Source of the DNA: Tetrahymena elliotti 4EA
Lineage: Eukaryota > Ciliophora > Oligohymenophorea > Hymenostomatida > Tetrahymenidae
Direction of reading: 5' to 3'
DNA length: 16,319 nucleotides
NCBI GenBank assembly: GCA_000231825.2
Contig: JH720374.1
Coordinates: 318,259-334,577, forward strand
Part shown: piece after piece, positions 1-10,179 of the stretch
Layout of the letters: every line of letters starts with the position of its first letter
Position numbering within the stretch: the first letter of the stretch is position 1
Program-made: the position numbers and the translations under genes
The notes under the pieces: model-generated
What the model was told of the DNA's origin: nothing
The model's input: the letters and a program-made list of their open reading frames with translations, nothing else
The model's database searches: none

Positions 1-72
1 TCCCCCACCGGGACTTGAACCCGGGTCTGAAGGGTGAAAACCTTCTATCCTAACCTGCTAGACTATAGGGGA
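1..72 (-). tRNA. tRNA-Glu (anticodon UUC)
   Basis: The reverse complement folds into a full cloverleaf. The 7-bp acceptor stem pairs TCCCCTA with TGGGGGA, including one T-G wobble. A eukaryotic-type D arm follows, beginning GTCTAGCAGG. The anticodon stem GAAGG/CCTTC closes a 7-nt loop TTTTCAC, giving anticodon TTC. The T arm reads CCGGGTTCAAGTCCCGG. The anticodon reads GAA/GAG (Glu). It is not one of the UUA/CUA glutamine tRNAs that decode TAA/TAG in such ciliates. No intron and no encoded CCA, as expected for a eukaryotic nuclear gene. The Pol III terminator would lie to the left of the window. Confidence 0.97.
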
Positions 73-975
73 TTACATTAATTTAGCTAAATTTATAATT
101 GAAGTAGAGGGTTTATGAATTTTAAATTGAACTTAAAATATTACTAGATCCAGTTTTTGCTGCTATTTTTTTATAATTTAGAAAGTTCTTTTTTAAAAAA
201 ATTTTGAAGGAAGAAAATTATTTTCTATTTAATTATGATTCTTCTTAGTAAAAAAATAAAATTTAATTTGAATTGAATTGAATTGAGTATAAAAATTATT
301 TTAATCAAATATTATTTATCATTAAGTAATAACATATGTTTGCTCTATTTTATGTATTTTAAAAGATGAAATTATTTAAATTGTTATCAATTCACCTTTC
401 ATATTAAAATTAAATAGCTTTAAAAAATACCTACATATGAGGAGTTTTTTTGATCATATTTAATTAATTTTTGAAAAATGTAACACTAATTAATAAAATA
501 TTTAGGTTTAATAGTAGCTTTGTAAAGCATTAAAAATGCTATTTATAGATTTGTAATATTGAAAAAAATACTTTAATTATTTTGTGTGTTTAATTCACTG
601 ATCAGTTACTACAATTAGAGTTAGAAAAATAATAGACAGTGAGTTGAATATACAAGAAATTATGTTTTTTTTAAAATACATACAAAGATATGATTGATAA
701 TAATGAAGGAGTTATACTTTAGGTAATAGTCTTTATGATTTATCTATATTATTGAAATCTTTTTTAATTATTTATGTCAATTTATCAATATTTTTGTATA
801 GTTTATTCTTAGCAATAAATAAAAATTGCATATTATCAAATAAAAGCTCATATCACTTTGAAGAGGATGAATGAGTTTTGTTAATATTTTTGTAAAAAAA
901 CAAACTTTAATTAAAAAATTAGTACAATTTCTAATAAAAAACCTTTTTAAATAATATAAAAGCTAACTAGAGAAA
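73..975. other. AT-rich intergenic spacer, no gene seen
   Basis: About 900 nt of very AT-rich DNA between the tRNA and the EML gene. It holds poly-A/T runs, a short GAATT-type pentamer repeat near 266-286 and a 5-bp hairpin near 528-541 (AGCAT/ATGCT). No stretch shows the coding-like composition of the flanking gene. It probably carries the promoter and 5' UTR of the EML gene; I see no convincing named element. Confidence 0.6.
266..286. repeat. GAATT pentanucleotide microsatellite
   Basis: About four tandem GAATT-like units (AATTTG, AATTG, AATTG, AATTG) in the spacer. Short low-complexity repeat with no evident function. Confidence 0.5.
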
Positions 976-1862
976 ATGGGTAACTAAATTATGGGTAATT
1001 TCAGAAAAGCCCGTTATAAAGGTTTTACTGAAGACCAAATAAACTACTTAAAGTAAAATTTTTGAATATTTTGAATTAGGATTACTCAGCCTCTGCCTCA
1101 TTTCATATTTTATTATATACATGATTGAATCAATAATGATAATAATAATAATAGGGATAAGTTTAGTCTTATGTGTGATGAAAAAGGGAATTTAGATGTA
1201 AATAAACTCAAAAATGTTTATAAATGCAATTAAGACTAAGCTAAGAGGGTAATTTAGCCATTTATTTTTAAATTTCAGAAGGGAATTAAATGATCAATTT
1301 CATTAATAGGTTTTTGAATTTTTGGATATGGAGGGTAGTGGAACTGTAGATTTTTATAAATTCACATGTGGCTCAGCCATCTTGTGCTAAGCCCCTTTAA
1401 AAGAAACTGCTTAACTATTGTATGATATTTTTAACATCCATAAAAAAGACAACATTGTTGCTGACGAATTGAAATTATTTGTAAGAACTTATATGCAATA
1501 CTCTGCATTTTTAGATGATTAGTCAATTTAGGAAGAAGATATTGAAAATAAAACAAGAGCATTAATGAAAAAATGGGATTTAGATAGAGATGAATAGCTT
1601 AGTATTGATGAATGGGAGGTTATGCTTTAAAGAGATCCAGATCTTAAGTTTTATATGTACAGAATGGGCTTTATAACTCGTGCTGAAATGGGTTATGAAG
1701 ATGATCAATATGACGACTGTGATAGTGATCTTGAAATAGAATTAGATAGAAAGAATATGGATAGAGACGAAAGAATTGAAAAGATTAAAAATGGTATTGA
1801 GCATAATTAAAAAGGAGAAGGAGAGGATGCTGATTAATTTGAATCAGAAGCAAAAGAAAAAG
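976..1862 (+). other. N-terminal EF-hand region of the EML-like protein
   Basis: Residues 1-241, exons 1-3. The layout resembles a calcineurin-B/NCS-like run of four EF-hands. One canonical loop is clear: D147-L-D-R-D-E-Q-L-S-I-D-E158, with acidic residues at 1, 3, 5 and 12. The loop at 63-74 (DMEGSGTVDFYK) has good positions 1-9 but Lys at 12. The loop at 99-110 begins with Asn and lacks acidic residues at 3 and 5, and the first hand near 31-44 is degenerate. So perhaps one or two sites bind calcium. Both possible starts give Met-Gly-Asn, a possible N-myristoylation context. An acidic, charged linker follows and leads into the first EML module through the 238-nt intron 1863-2100. It could instead be a separate 260-aa gene ending at TGA 1919-1921, but the EML part would then have no start codon. 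Confidence 0.85.
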
Positions 1863-4800
1863 GTAAAAAAACAAAGCCAAGAAAGCAAAAAAATATTTCT
1901 TAATAATTGAATAATTTTTGATAGATTTTTGAAATCAACTTTAAAGTTAAATTTAATTCAAATAAAATAATAAATATTAAAAACGTTCAAATTCTAATAA
2001 ATTTATTTAATAACGTGCCTTTTAAGCTCACAACATTTATTTTTTATTCATTCAAAAATATTTTCTCAAAACTTTTAATAATCATTATTTTTTGTGAAAG
2101 GCGATCAATTCAGAGCAAATGACAGCTGGAAGATTTGTAAAAATTTCCCTCCAAGCTCTTATCAATAAAAGAAAAGTGACTCTGAAGCTCCTAAAGCCAA
2201 TTTAGATTTAGATTACATTCATGGTTATAGATGTCATGATGCAAGAAATAATTTAAAATTCGGAGTCGGTGATTCAATAATTTATCATACCGCTGCTGTT
2301 GGAATTAAATTAGATCCTAAATCAAATAAATAGCAATTTAATTTTGAGCACAACGATGATATTACCTGCTTGGATATATCTTAGAATGGCGATCGTGTTG
2401 TTACTGGTTAAGTTGGTGCAAAACCTCTTTTATGTGTATGGAATGCAACTGACATGTCAACAATTACAGTTTTTTCAGGAGATCTTTTAAAAGGTATTGG
2501 TACCTGTTGTATTTCTCCTGATGGACGTATAATTGCTGCAAATGCTTTGGATGATTATCACACTGTTTGTGTATATGATGTTGATGCAGCTGTTGCAGCT
2601 AAGAAAGATATTAATTCAAAGAACACTGGCCTAATTTCAAGTGGTAGATGCACAAGAGCAGAAATTTTACACATGAAATTCCATCCTACTGAAAAATTAA
2701 TTGTTGCAGCTTGCATGAAAGAAATTTAATTTATAACCTATGGTGGTAAAGAAATTAAATGCTAAAAAGGCGTTTGGAGCAAGTAATCACCTATGGCAGT
2801 TATGGCTGTATCATTTGTTAATAACGAATGCATCACTGGTATGTTTAATGGTAACATCTTCACTTGGTAAGGATAAACCTTAGGTAATGTTATCAAAGCT
2901 CATAATGGACCTTGTACTTCTATTACTAATCGTAAGAAAGGTAACGGATTTATTACTGGTGGTAAAAATGGAGATATTATGATTTGGAGTGAAGCTTATA
3001 AATGCTTGGCAACACTCAACATTTAAGAATGCTTTAGCACTAAACTTCCCCAACTTAAGGTAATTTCTCTTTGTGAAAATAGTTAAGGTGATCTCTTAGT
3101 AGGCCTGCGTGGTAGTGAAGTTATTTTAATCAGTAAAGGCGATAAAACTAAGGCTGCTATTCTTAATCAAGGTAATTAAAATAAAATTTAGATTTTTATT
3201 GCTTATTAAATAAAATATTTTTTAAAAGGACACTATGATTAAGAACTTTGGGGCTTAGCTGTTCATCCTGATTCAAAAACTTATTTCACATCTGGTGAAG
3301 ATAAACTTCTATGTAAATTCGACATTGCCAACAGAAAAATTATAACCGTAATTTATTATTTCATCTAAAATTGATTGAGACATTTTTATTTAATAAAATA
3401 GAAAATTATATTATAATATCCTTCAAAAACTTTAGCTATTTCTCCTGATGCTAAATATCTAGCTGTAGGTTTGAAAAATGGTCTAGTTTAGATATTAGAT
3501 CCTAAAGATTTATCAGAAATAGCTTAAATTAAGGAATTCATCAATCCTGATAAAGATATGGTTAGTTATATGAAGTTTTCTCCAAATAGTAAGTAACTTT
3601 TGGTTGCTTATAGTCCACCTATTTCTAGTGTTTTAGGCTTTGATGTAACTTCATTCAAAAAAAAATTTGTAATGAAAGGTTCTCCATCAAGAATTACATC
3701 AATTGATTTCGCAACAGATGGAACAGCCATTTAACTTAACAATACTTCTTACGAAATTTTACACTTCTCAACTTCTAATGGTGTTTAGGAAAAATCAGGT
3801 ATGACTAAATTTAGAGATGAAAAATGGGCAACTTGGAACTTAACACTCGGATGGCCAACTCAAGGTATTTGGCCCCCTTGTACTAGTGGTGATGACATTA
3901 ATAGTGTTGATAGAACTCCTACTGGTGACAGTAAATGATACAAAGCAATTGAAAAATAATTATTTTTAATCCATTTTTTTTATTAAAATAAAATTTAGTA
4001 CTTGCTACAGCTGATGATTTTAGTAAGATCAAGCTATTCAAATTCCCTTGCCCAATTGAAAAAAGTAGCTTCAACAAATACAGTGGTCATAGCTCTCATG
4101 TAACAAATGTTAAATTTACTTAGGATGAAAAAATGTTAATTTCTACTGGTGGCGAAGAGAAATCTGTTTTCTAATGGAAATTCAAGAGAGAATAAATTGA
4201 TAATTAGTAATAGGATGACGATGATGATGATAATGGTGAAGAAGAAGATGGTCTTTTTGGTGAGGCTGAAGTAGATAAAGGTGACTAAGCTCTTGCAGTA
4301 AAAGCCTTTTTGGGTGAAGTCAAGAATAGCACTCCCTCAGGTTTCTAACCTAATCCTAAAAAATACAATGTTAAACCAGAAGGAGATATTACACTTGATA
4401 CAGTTCACGGATATAGACACTTCTACATTAAAGATGAATGTAGAGATATGGTTAAATATTCAAGTGATTACAAAAGCATTATTTACCCAGCTGCAGCAGT
4501 TGGTGTTAAATAAGAGAAAAAGTTGGGTGGAAAACAAGCTTTCTTTATTAAGCACGTAGAAGATATAGTTTCTTTTTCAGTACATCCTACTCGTAATGTT
4601 GCAGCTACAGGTTAAATGGCTGCAAAAGGTGCAGCTAAATGCCTTGATTTATTTGTTTGGGATGTAAATACTATGGTAATTAATTAATTTAAAGTTTATA
4701 AGTTATTCAAATTATAATTTGAAAAAATAGGAAGTGAAATCTCACTTCAATGATTTCCATAGAAGAGCTATTGTCTTAACTTCTTTCAGTCCGAATGGCT

Positions 4801-7800
4801 AGTTACTATTATCAGTTGGTTAAGACGACGATAACTCACTAGCTATTCATGAATGGTAAGCTAAGAGATTAGTGACTACTAGTCCTGTTGATAAAGCTAA
4901 AATAACTGCAGTAATTTGGAAGAGTGACACAGAATTTGTTACAACAGGTTTTAAAGTTGTAAAATTCTGGGTATTGAATGGAAGAAATGTCAAAGGAACA
5001 AACGGAAGTGTTGGTGGTGCTAAATTTGTTTCTTAGTTCTGTGGAGTTTATGTTGGTAAATAAATAAATAAATTCATATTTTTATTATTAAAAATAATAA
5101 TTTTTCTTAACCAAATTTATAGGTCAAACTTTATTCACAGGATCTGGAGAAGGTTAAATTTTTGCTTGGAACGGTTCAGCAGGCTCTGAAGTTAAAGGTG
5201 CTAAACATGATAAAAAAGTATAAAGTATTATTTATGATCAGACTTCAAAATGTGTATTTACTGGAGCTATGGATGGAAAAATTCTAAAATGGTAAGCAGC
5301 TGGTGGAACATTAAAACCTGCTGGAGTCTACTATGATTTAAATAATTTAGAATCACCCACCTAATTCTAATACTCATGTGGTGTCACTTCTCTTGATACA
5401 GCTCCTGATGGCAGCATGCTTGCTGCAACAAGTGGAGGAGAAATTTATGAAATAGCTGGAAATAAAGCCAATTTACTTTTATAAAGTCATTACGAAAATG
5501 AATTATGGGGATTAGCAGTATCTCCTAGTGATCCTAATTTATATATTACAAGTGGGGGTAATTCATTAATTTTTCTTTTAAAAAACATTTTGTAACACAA
5601 AAAAACAAATAAATAGGTGATAAAACTATTAGACTTTGGGATATTAAAAAAAGAAAAATGATAACTTCCACCAAGCCTATGAAGAATGATGTCAAAGGTG
5701 TCCATTGGGGTATTTAAGATGGTAAAGAATTTGTAGTTGCTGGTGATGATTTAGGATTTGTTTACTTGCTTAACCCAAAAACTTTAGAAGTTTTAGCAAC
5801 TCATAATTCCAGCTTTACTAAATAGAAAGCTAGATAATCTACCTACTGGATTGAAGATATTAAGATATCTCCAGATGGTAAGTAGGTTGCTTTTGGTGCC
5901 CATGGTGGAGCATCTAAATTAGAAATTGTCAATGTATAAGATGGTGCAAAGTTTGGTTCTTCATTTGAAATAAATTGTGGTTTGACATCTGCACTTCTTC
6001 ATGTAGACTGGTCTGTTGATTCTACAGTTTGTGTTGTCAACTCATAAGCTTATGAACTTAAGTTTGTTTCAATTCCTGCTAAGAAAAATATGGCCTCTTC
6101 TGCAGCTAAAGATATTGAATTTGCTTCTTGGACTTGCAAAATAGGTTTCCCCGTTTAAGGTATTTTCTAGGGTGTCGACTATACAGATGTTAATGCAGTT
6201 AGTAGATCATAAAGTGGATTAGTAATTTTTTTTTGTAAATTTTGTGATCTTAATTGTATTAATTTTTCATATAGTATTTGGCTACAGGAAATGATGATAG
6301 CTAAATTAAACTTTTCAAGTATCCAGTAGTTGTTGAAAAGTAAGTGCATAAAGGATACTATGGTCACAGTTCTCATGTTACAAGAGTACGTTTCTCAATT
6401 GATGACTCTTACTTATTATCAACAGGTGGTAATGATAAGTGTGTTATGGTATGGAAAACAACTTTTGGAACTAACAAAAAGTTAGCTACATAATCTATGG
6501 CTTAAATTGAAGAGAATGATGATCACTAAAATGAAATTGATGTTCCTGTCTCAAAGAAAAAGCCTGTAGGTGCTTAAAAGTATGCAGAATTAAATGAAAA
6601 TGAAAAACAATAAGTAGATAACACTAATGAAATGTTTGGAGAAGAAGAATTAGACAAAGGTGATGAGTTCATGGCAGTTAAACGTAATTTTTTATCTGAT
6701 GTTACTTCTTCACAAAATCTTTATTATTATTTTACTTTAAATTTTATATTAATTATTAATGTTTAAAATAATTATTCAGCTTGGTTGGGTGCTATCAAAG
6801 AACCTTCTTACAAATACTTCAAAGATAAAAACTAAGGTGAAGAACCCCCAATTACTATAAATCCTTACTATGTTTTTGGTATCCGTACTAAAGATTAAAG
6901 AGGTAATTTGAGATATACTGCAGATGGAAAAATTGTATACAATGCTGCAGCTCTTGGAATAGTCTTGGATATTGAAACAAATACTCAAACATTCTTTAAT
7001 AAGCATACAGATGATATTATTTCACTTGATCTTCATCCAGATGGAAAACTTGTTGCTACAGGTGAAATCGGACCCAAACCCTATATTTATGTGTGGGATT
7101 CAGAAACAAAAGAAGTGAAAAATTCTTGGAAAGGTGCTATCCTTAAGGGTATTGCTTGCTTAGCTTTCTCTCCTTCTGGAAATAAATTAGTTGCAGCAGC
7201 TATCAATGATGATCATCAAATAGGTGTTTTTGATCTTAAATCAAATGCAGTAATGGCTTTCAAGGTAAAATTCTTTCTAAAAATATTTTTTCAAAACTAA
7301 TTACTTTAATGTAATAGGGTGGTCCTGAAGTTATTGTTGATGTTGATTGGGTAAATGAAGATAATTTTGTTACCGTTGGTGTTAAGCATTTTAAGCTTTG
7401 GGCACCTGCAGGAAAAGCTTATAAAGAAACTAAAGGTGATAAAACTAACTTTGTTTTTTCTGGATTAGCATTTATTAATAATTAAACTCTTGTTGGTTCC
7501 TCAACTGGCGATTTATAAGTTTGGTAAGGAAATAGCTTTGTTCGTAATGTTTCTGGTGCTGGTGGAAAAGGAGATGCTAAATTACATTCTAAGGGTATAG
7601 AAACTGTTAGAGTTGATTCAAATTAGTAATTTTTTATTTTATTTTTTATGAAATTTTGCTCTGATTCAAAAATTTATTTCAAGATTTGACTCTTTAATTT
7701 TATAAAAAAGTGTTTTCACAGGTGGTAAGGATTGCATAGTTAATATTCTAGGAAAAGATCTCAAAGTCATTACTTCAATTAATGTAGCTGAGTTATATCC

Positions 7801-9133
7801 AGAAACCTTAAGTGGAGAAGTTAGAAGTATTTGCCCTAGTTAAGATTTTAAGAGAATAATAGTTGCTACTCTTTCTTGCGAAATTCTTGAATTTGAAACA
7901 AATTAGGTTCCTTACACTTCTAATACTAAATTCTCATTTAAAGCTTGTTATATGAAAGGACATTTCTCTCCTAACTTAAAGGTATTGTTAATCTTTTCAT
8001 TTAAGAATTTAATAATTCATAAGTTTCAATTTAAAAATAGTGGACTAATGAAGTTTGGGGTTTATCAGTATTCACAGACACTAATACATTTGCAACATGT
8101 TCTGATGATGGTACATTAAGAGTTTGGTCTCTTCCAGAGAGAAAGTAGCTTAGTTTAATTAAGACTACTTTAACTAAAGGTAAACTTTTTTATCTAATTT
8201 TGCAATAATTCAAAGTAAAATATCTTCTATATTATTATAAAAGATAACAAGGAAACCCCTAGAGATACTGCAACTGGTGATTTTGCTGATTCTGTAAAGG
8301 GAAGAGCTCTTGCAGTTTCACCTGAAGGTACAACAATAGTGGCAGGTTTCAAAGACGGAACCTTAAAAGAATTTTCAGTCACTGGAGAAGGAGAAGATAT
8401 GAAATTAGAATAAACTAAAGTTATCAAGCATGCCTAAAGATGGATATCAGAAATCAAATTCTCACCTGATGGTTCAACCCTGGTTGCTGGAGCTCATGAT
8501 TAAGCTATTTATGCCTACAATCTACCAGACTGGAAACCTCGTTGTAAACCTATGAAAAAGCATTCTTCTTACATAACCCATTTAGATTTCTCTAGATGTG
8601 GTAACTATCTCCATAGTACATGCGGTGCTTATGAACTTTTATTCTGGGAAGCAAATACTGGCAAGTAACTTACTTCAGGAGCTAGTGCTCTTAAAGATGA
8701 AATATGGGCTACTTGGAATGTCACACTTGGTTGGCCAGTAATATATTAATACAAACAAAAATATTTTTTTTAAATTAATTTTCTCAAATAAAAAATTTTT
8801 AATTTTTAAATCAAATTAATATTAAAAAAGGTTCAAGGAATATGGCCTGAGTGTGCTGATGGTACGGACATTAATGCGGTAGACAGATCAAATAAAACTA
8901 TTGCAGGTCATAACGATATTGAAAAATCATATCATTTATTGGCAACAGGTGATGATTTCTCTCATGTAAGAATTTTAAGATTCCCCTCATTAAAAAAGAG
9001 CTCTAAAGGTGTTATAGGTTATGGCCATTCTTCACATGTCACAAATGTAAAATGGACATAGGATGATTAATATATTTACTCAACTGGTGGTGAAGATTAA
9101 TGCGTGATTATTTGGAAGGTTGACAAAAAATGA
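976..9133 (+). CDS. EF-hand plus three-module EML5/6-like HELP/WD40 microtubule-associated protein
   Basis: Seen: 17 exons at 976-1052, 1155-1248, 1310-1862, 2101-3171, 3229-3347, 3402-3930, 3999-4675, 4731-5055, 5123-5557, 5617-6221, 6275-6683, 6780-7264, 7318-7625, 7711-7981, 8041-8179, 8244-8737 and 8831-9133. All introns are GT...AG with matching phases. With TAA/TAG read as Gln the product is about 2,297 aa, ending at TGA 9131-9133. Order: EF-hand region (1-241), then three EMAP-like modules starting near residues 242, 909 and 1624. Each module opens with a GDQ/GDE-type motif and a HELP-like G-Y-R or G-I-R stretch, then many WD blades, and contains a G-W/F-P-x-Q-G-I block. Known: EML5/EML6 have three such modules (about 1,960 aa in human) and EML proteins bind microtubules through HELP/TAPE propellers. 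Inference: a calcium-responsive cytoskeletal or ciliary protein. Start at 976 (context AAAATGG); in-frame Met at 991 is an alternative. Confidence 0.92.
2101..4279 (+). other. EML module 1 (residues about 242-908)
   Basis: Opens with GDQF, the Gly codon being split by the preceding intron, then a HELP-like segment with HGYR and IIYHTAAVGI. WD blades follow; recognisable pieces are the CVWNATD blade end, CISPDG, KFHPTEK, ELWGLAVHPD, AISPDAKYLAVG and GWPTQGIWPP, then LATADDF and the SSHVTNVKF blade. A run of Asp and Glu (near 4216-4252) links to module 2. Introns: 3172-3228, 3348-3401, 3931-3998. The donor of the last could also be the GT at 3925; GTAAATG at 3931 is the better splice site. Confidence 0.88.
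4280..6658 (+). other. EML module 2 (residues about 909-1623)
   Basis: Starts GDQALAVKAFLGEV, followed by HGYRHFYIKDE and IIYPAAAVGV (HELP-like). Later blocks include LFTGSGEGQ, NELWGLAVSP, SGGGDKTIRLWD, a divergent GFPVQGIF block (Phe instead of the Trp in modules 1 and 3), YLATGNDDSQIKLF and the SSHVTRVRF blade. The linker to module 3 is longer than that after module 1, rich in Lys, Glu and Gln, and ends MFGEEELDK. Introns: 4676-4730, 5056-5122, 5558-5616, 6222-6274. Confidence 0.88.
6659..9133 (+). other. EML module 3 (residues about 1624-2297)
   Basis: Starts GDEFMAVK, interrupted by an intron, then PWLGAIKEP, the most canonical EML module opening of the three. HELP-like part: FGIRTKDQRGNLRY and IVYNAAALGIVLD. 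Blades include DLHPDGKLVATGE, FTGGKDC, EVWGLSVF, GWPVQGIWPE, LLATGDDFSHV and a final STGGEDQCVIIWK, after which the protein ends three residues later. Introns: 6684-6779, 7265-7317, 7626-7710, 7982-8040, 8180-8243, 8738-8830. Confidence 0.88.
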
Positions 9134-9350
9134 ATAAATCCAAATAAAATTTTTAGTACAGAAAATTTAAAAAGAATATAAAAATTCAATTATTAGACAT
9201 ACTTTATATTTTATATTTTATTGTTTACTATTCAATCAAAATACTTTTTCATTTTCATTTTCTCATTAAAAATTAATCTTTTATTTTAATCAAAAATTTT
9301 ATTCTATTTTCAAATATTTTATTCATTTAATTCAAGTTTTATAATTTTTA

Positions 9351-9541
9351 TTGGTTTCTTACCCTAAGATTTCAATCTCCAAAAAAATCTCAAGAGGTTT
9401 TTCTTATGGTCATTTTTCATAATAAAAATAAATATTGAATAAAGAAATATTATCATAAATGTGAAATGTACATCAATCAGTTGATAAATATATTTTCTAA
9501 ACTGGTGGGTGTTGAAGATTAATATATTATTCTGTGGTAAT
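9351..9541 (+). pseudogene. Decayed copy of the terminal EML WD-blade exon
   Basis: Base-level similarity to 8960-9120 of the live gene runs in the same order: AGATT-start and a Lys-rich patch at 9367-9390, then TTATGGTCATTTTTCA (live gene TTATGGCCATTCTTCA), AAATGTGAAATGTACA (live AAATGTAAAATGGACA), AATATATTTTCTAAACTGG (live AATATATTTACTCAACTGG) and GAAGATTAAT. Translated piecewise it gives SYGHFS, NVKCT, YIFQTGG and VEDQYIILW, matching GYGHSSH, NVKWT, YIYSTGG and EDQCVIIW. Frames shift between pieces, one frame meets TGA at 9480-9482, and a roughly 35-nt A/T insertion splits it, flanked by TCATAA on both sides. No upstream exons or start are seen. Most likely a partial tandem duplication or the leftover 3' end of a second EML gene, now non-functional. 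Confidence 0.75.
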
Positions 9542-9922
9542 TTAGTTAAATAATTTAAGTGTTAATTGATTCTAAATAATAGAGAAAAGTAATTATTATA
9601 CATAATTTTTTTTTTCAATCATTCATAGATAAAGATTAAAAAGTTAATCAAAATGTATTTCAATCAAATAAATTTAAAACAATTAAATTTTGATTTATTT
9701 TTTAATTATCATTTATTTATATTAGTTGGTTATTTTTAATTTTTCTGTTTTTTTAGGTTACCTTAATTAAATATACATATATCCATAAAGAATATTTAAA
9801 ACTCAAATTGAATTTGAGATGAATTTTATTTTTGAAAATTAATATTATGGAGGTAGAGGTGAGGGTTTTATTTATTTATCACTTTATTTATTTAAAAAAT
9901 TATTAATTAGAAAATTGTTGGC

Positions 9923-9960
9923 TTAACTCCTCTTTTAAATTATTATAAGAAAGGAGTTAA
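9923..9960. repeat. Inverted repeat / hairpin
   Basis: TTAACTCCT at 9923-9931 pairs perfectly with AGGAGTTAA at 9952-9960 across a 20-nt AT-rich loop, with partial pairing continuing inward. It lies in the spacer far from both genes; role unknown. Confidence 0.6.
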
Positions 9961-10108
9961 TAATAGAAAAATTTAAATATGATGACAAATTAAAATAAAA
10001 GTAATCTACATCAATGATTGTATATTATAATTTCTGAAACAAACATATTTTTTTATTTCTTTTTGAAATTATGAAGATAAAATAGATTTAAATTTTCTTT
10101 TATTATTT

Positions 10109-10165
10109 AGTAGCGATTTTTATTGGAAAAGATGATCGGAAAATTATAAATTTTAAATTGCTACT
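10109..10165. repeat. Inverted repeat / hairpin with 11-bp stem
   Basis: AGTAGCGATTT (10109-10119) pairs with AAATTGCTACT (10155-10165): ten Watson-Crick pairs and one G-U wobble if transcribed on the plus strand, with a 35-nt loop. The segment is more GC-containing than its surroundings. It sits just upstream of the small ORF at 10180. It may be part of a 5' UTR or a small RNA; I recognise no snoRNA or snRNA box set. Confidence 0.5.
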
Positions 10166-10179
10166 TTGAGCGATATTCT

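Noticed and set aside
594..645. TCACTG/CAGTGA inverted repeat in the left spacer
   Set aside because: Only 6 bp with a long loop; expected by chance in 900 nt of AT-rich DNA.
1278..1280. TTTCAG at 1273-1278 as acceptor of intron 2
   Set aside because: It would lead within four codons to TGA in the required phase; the AG at 1308-1309 restores a normal EF-hand helix.
976..1921. A stand-alone 260-aa calcineurin-B-like gene
   Set aside because: Possible as an isoform, but the EML coding part then lacks any ATG and loses the GDQF module start that the splice restores in phase.
2101..2453. Initiation of a separate EML gene at ATG 2119 or 2454
   Set aside because: ATG 2119 is in a different frame from the HELP/WD sequence; ATG 2454 lies in the middle of a blade, after the HELP-like segment.
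4314..4559. Plus-strand open frame at 4314-4559
   Set aside because: Off-frame reading of EML module 2, whose HGYR and AAAVGV motifs lie in the other frame.
5490..8427. Minus-strand open frames at 5490-5705, 6179-6376, 6776-7006 and 8227-8427
   Set aside because: They are antisense to EML exons and introns whose protein is clearly recognisable; no family resemblance of their own.
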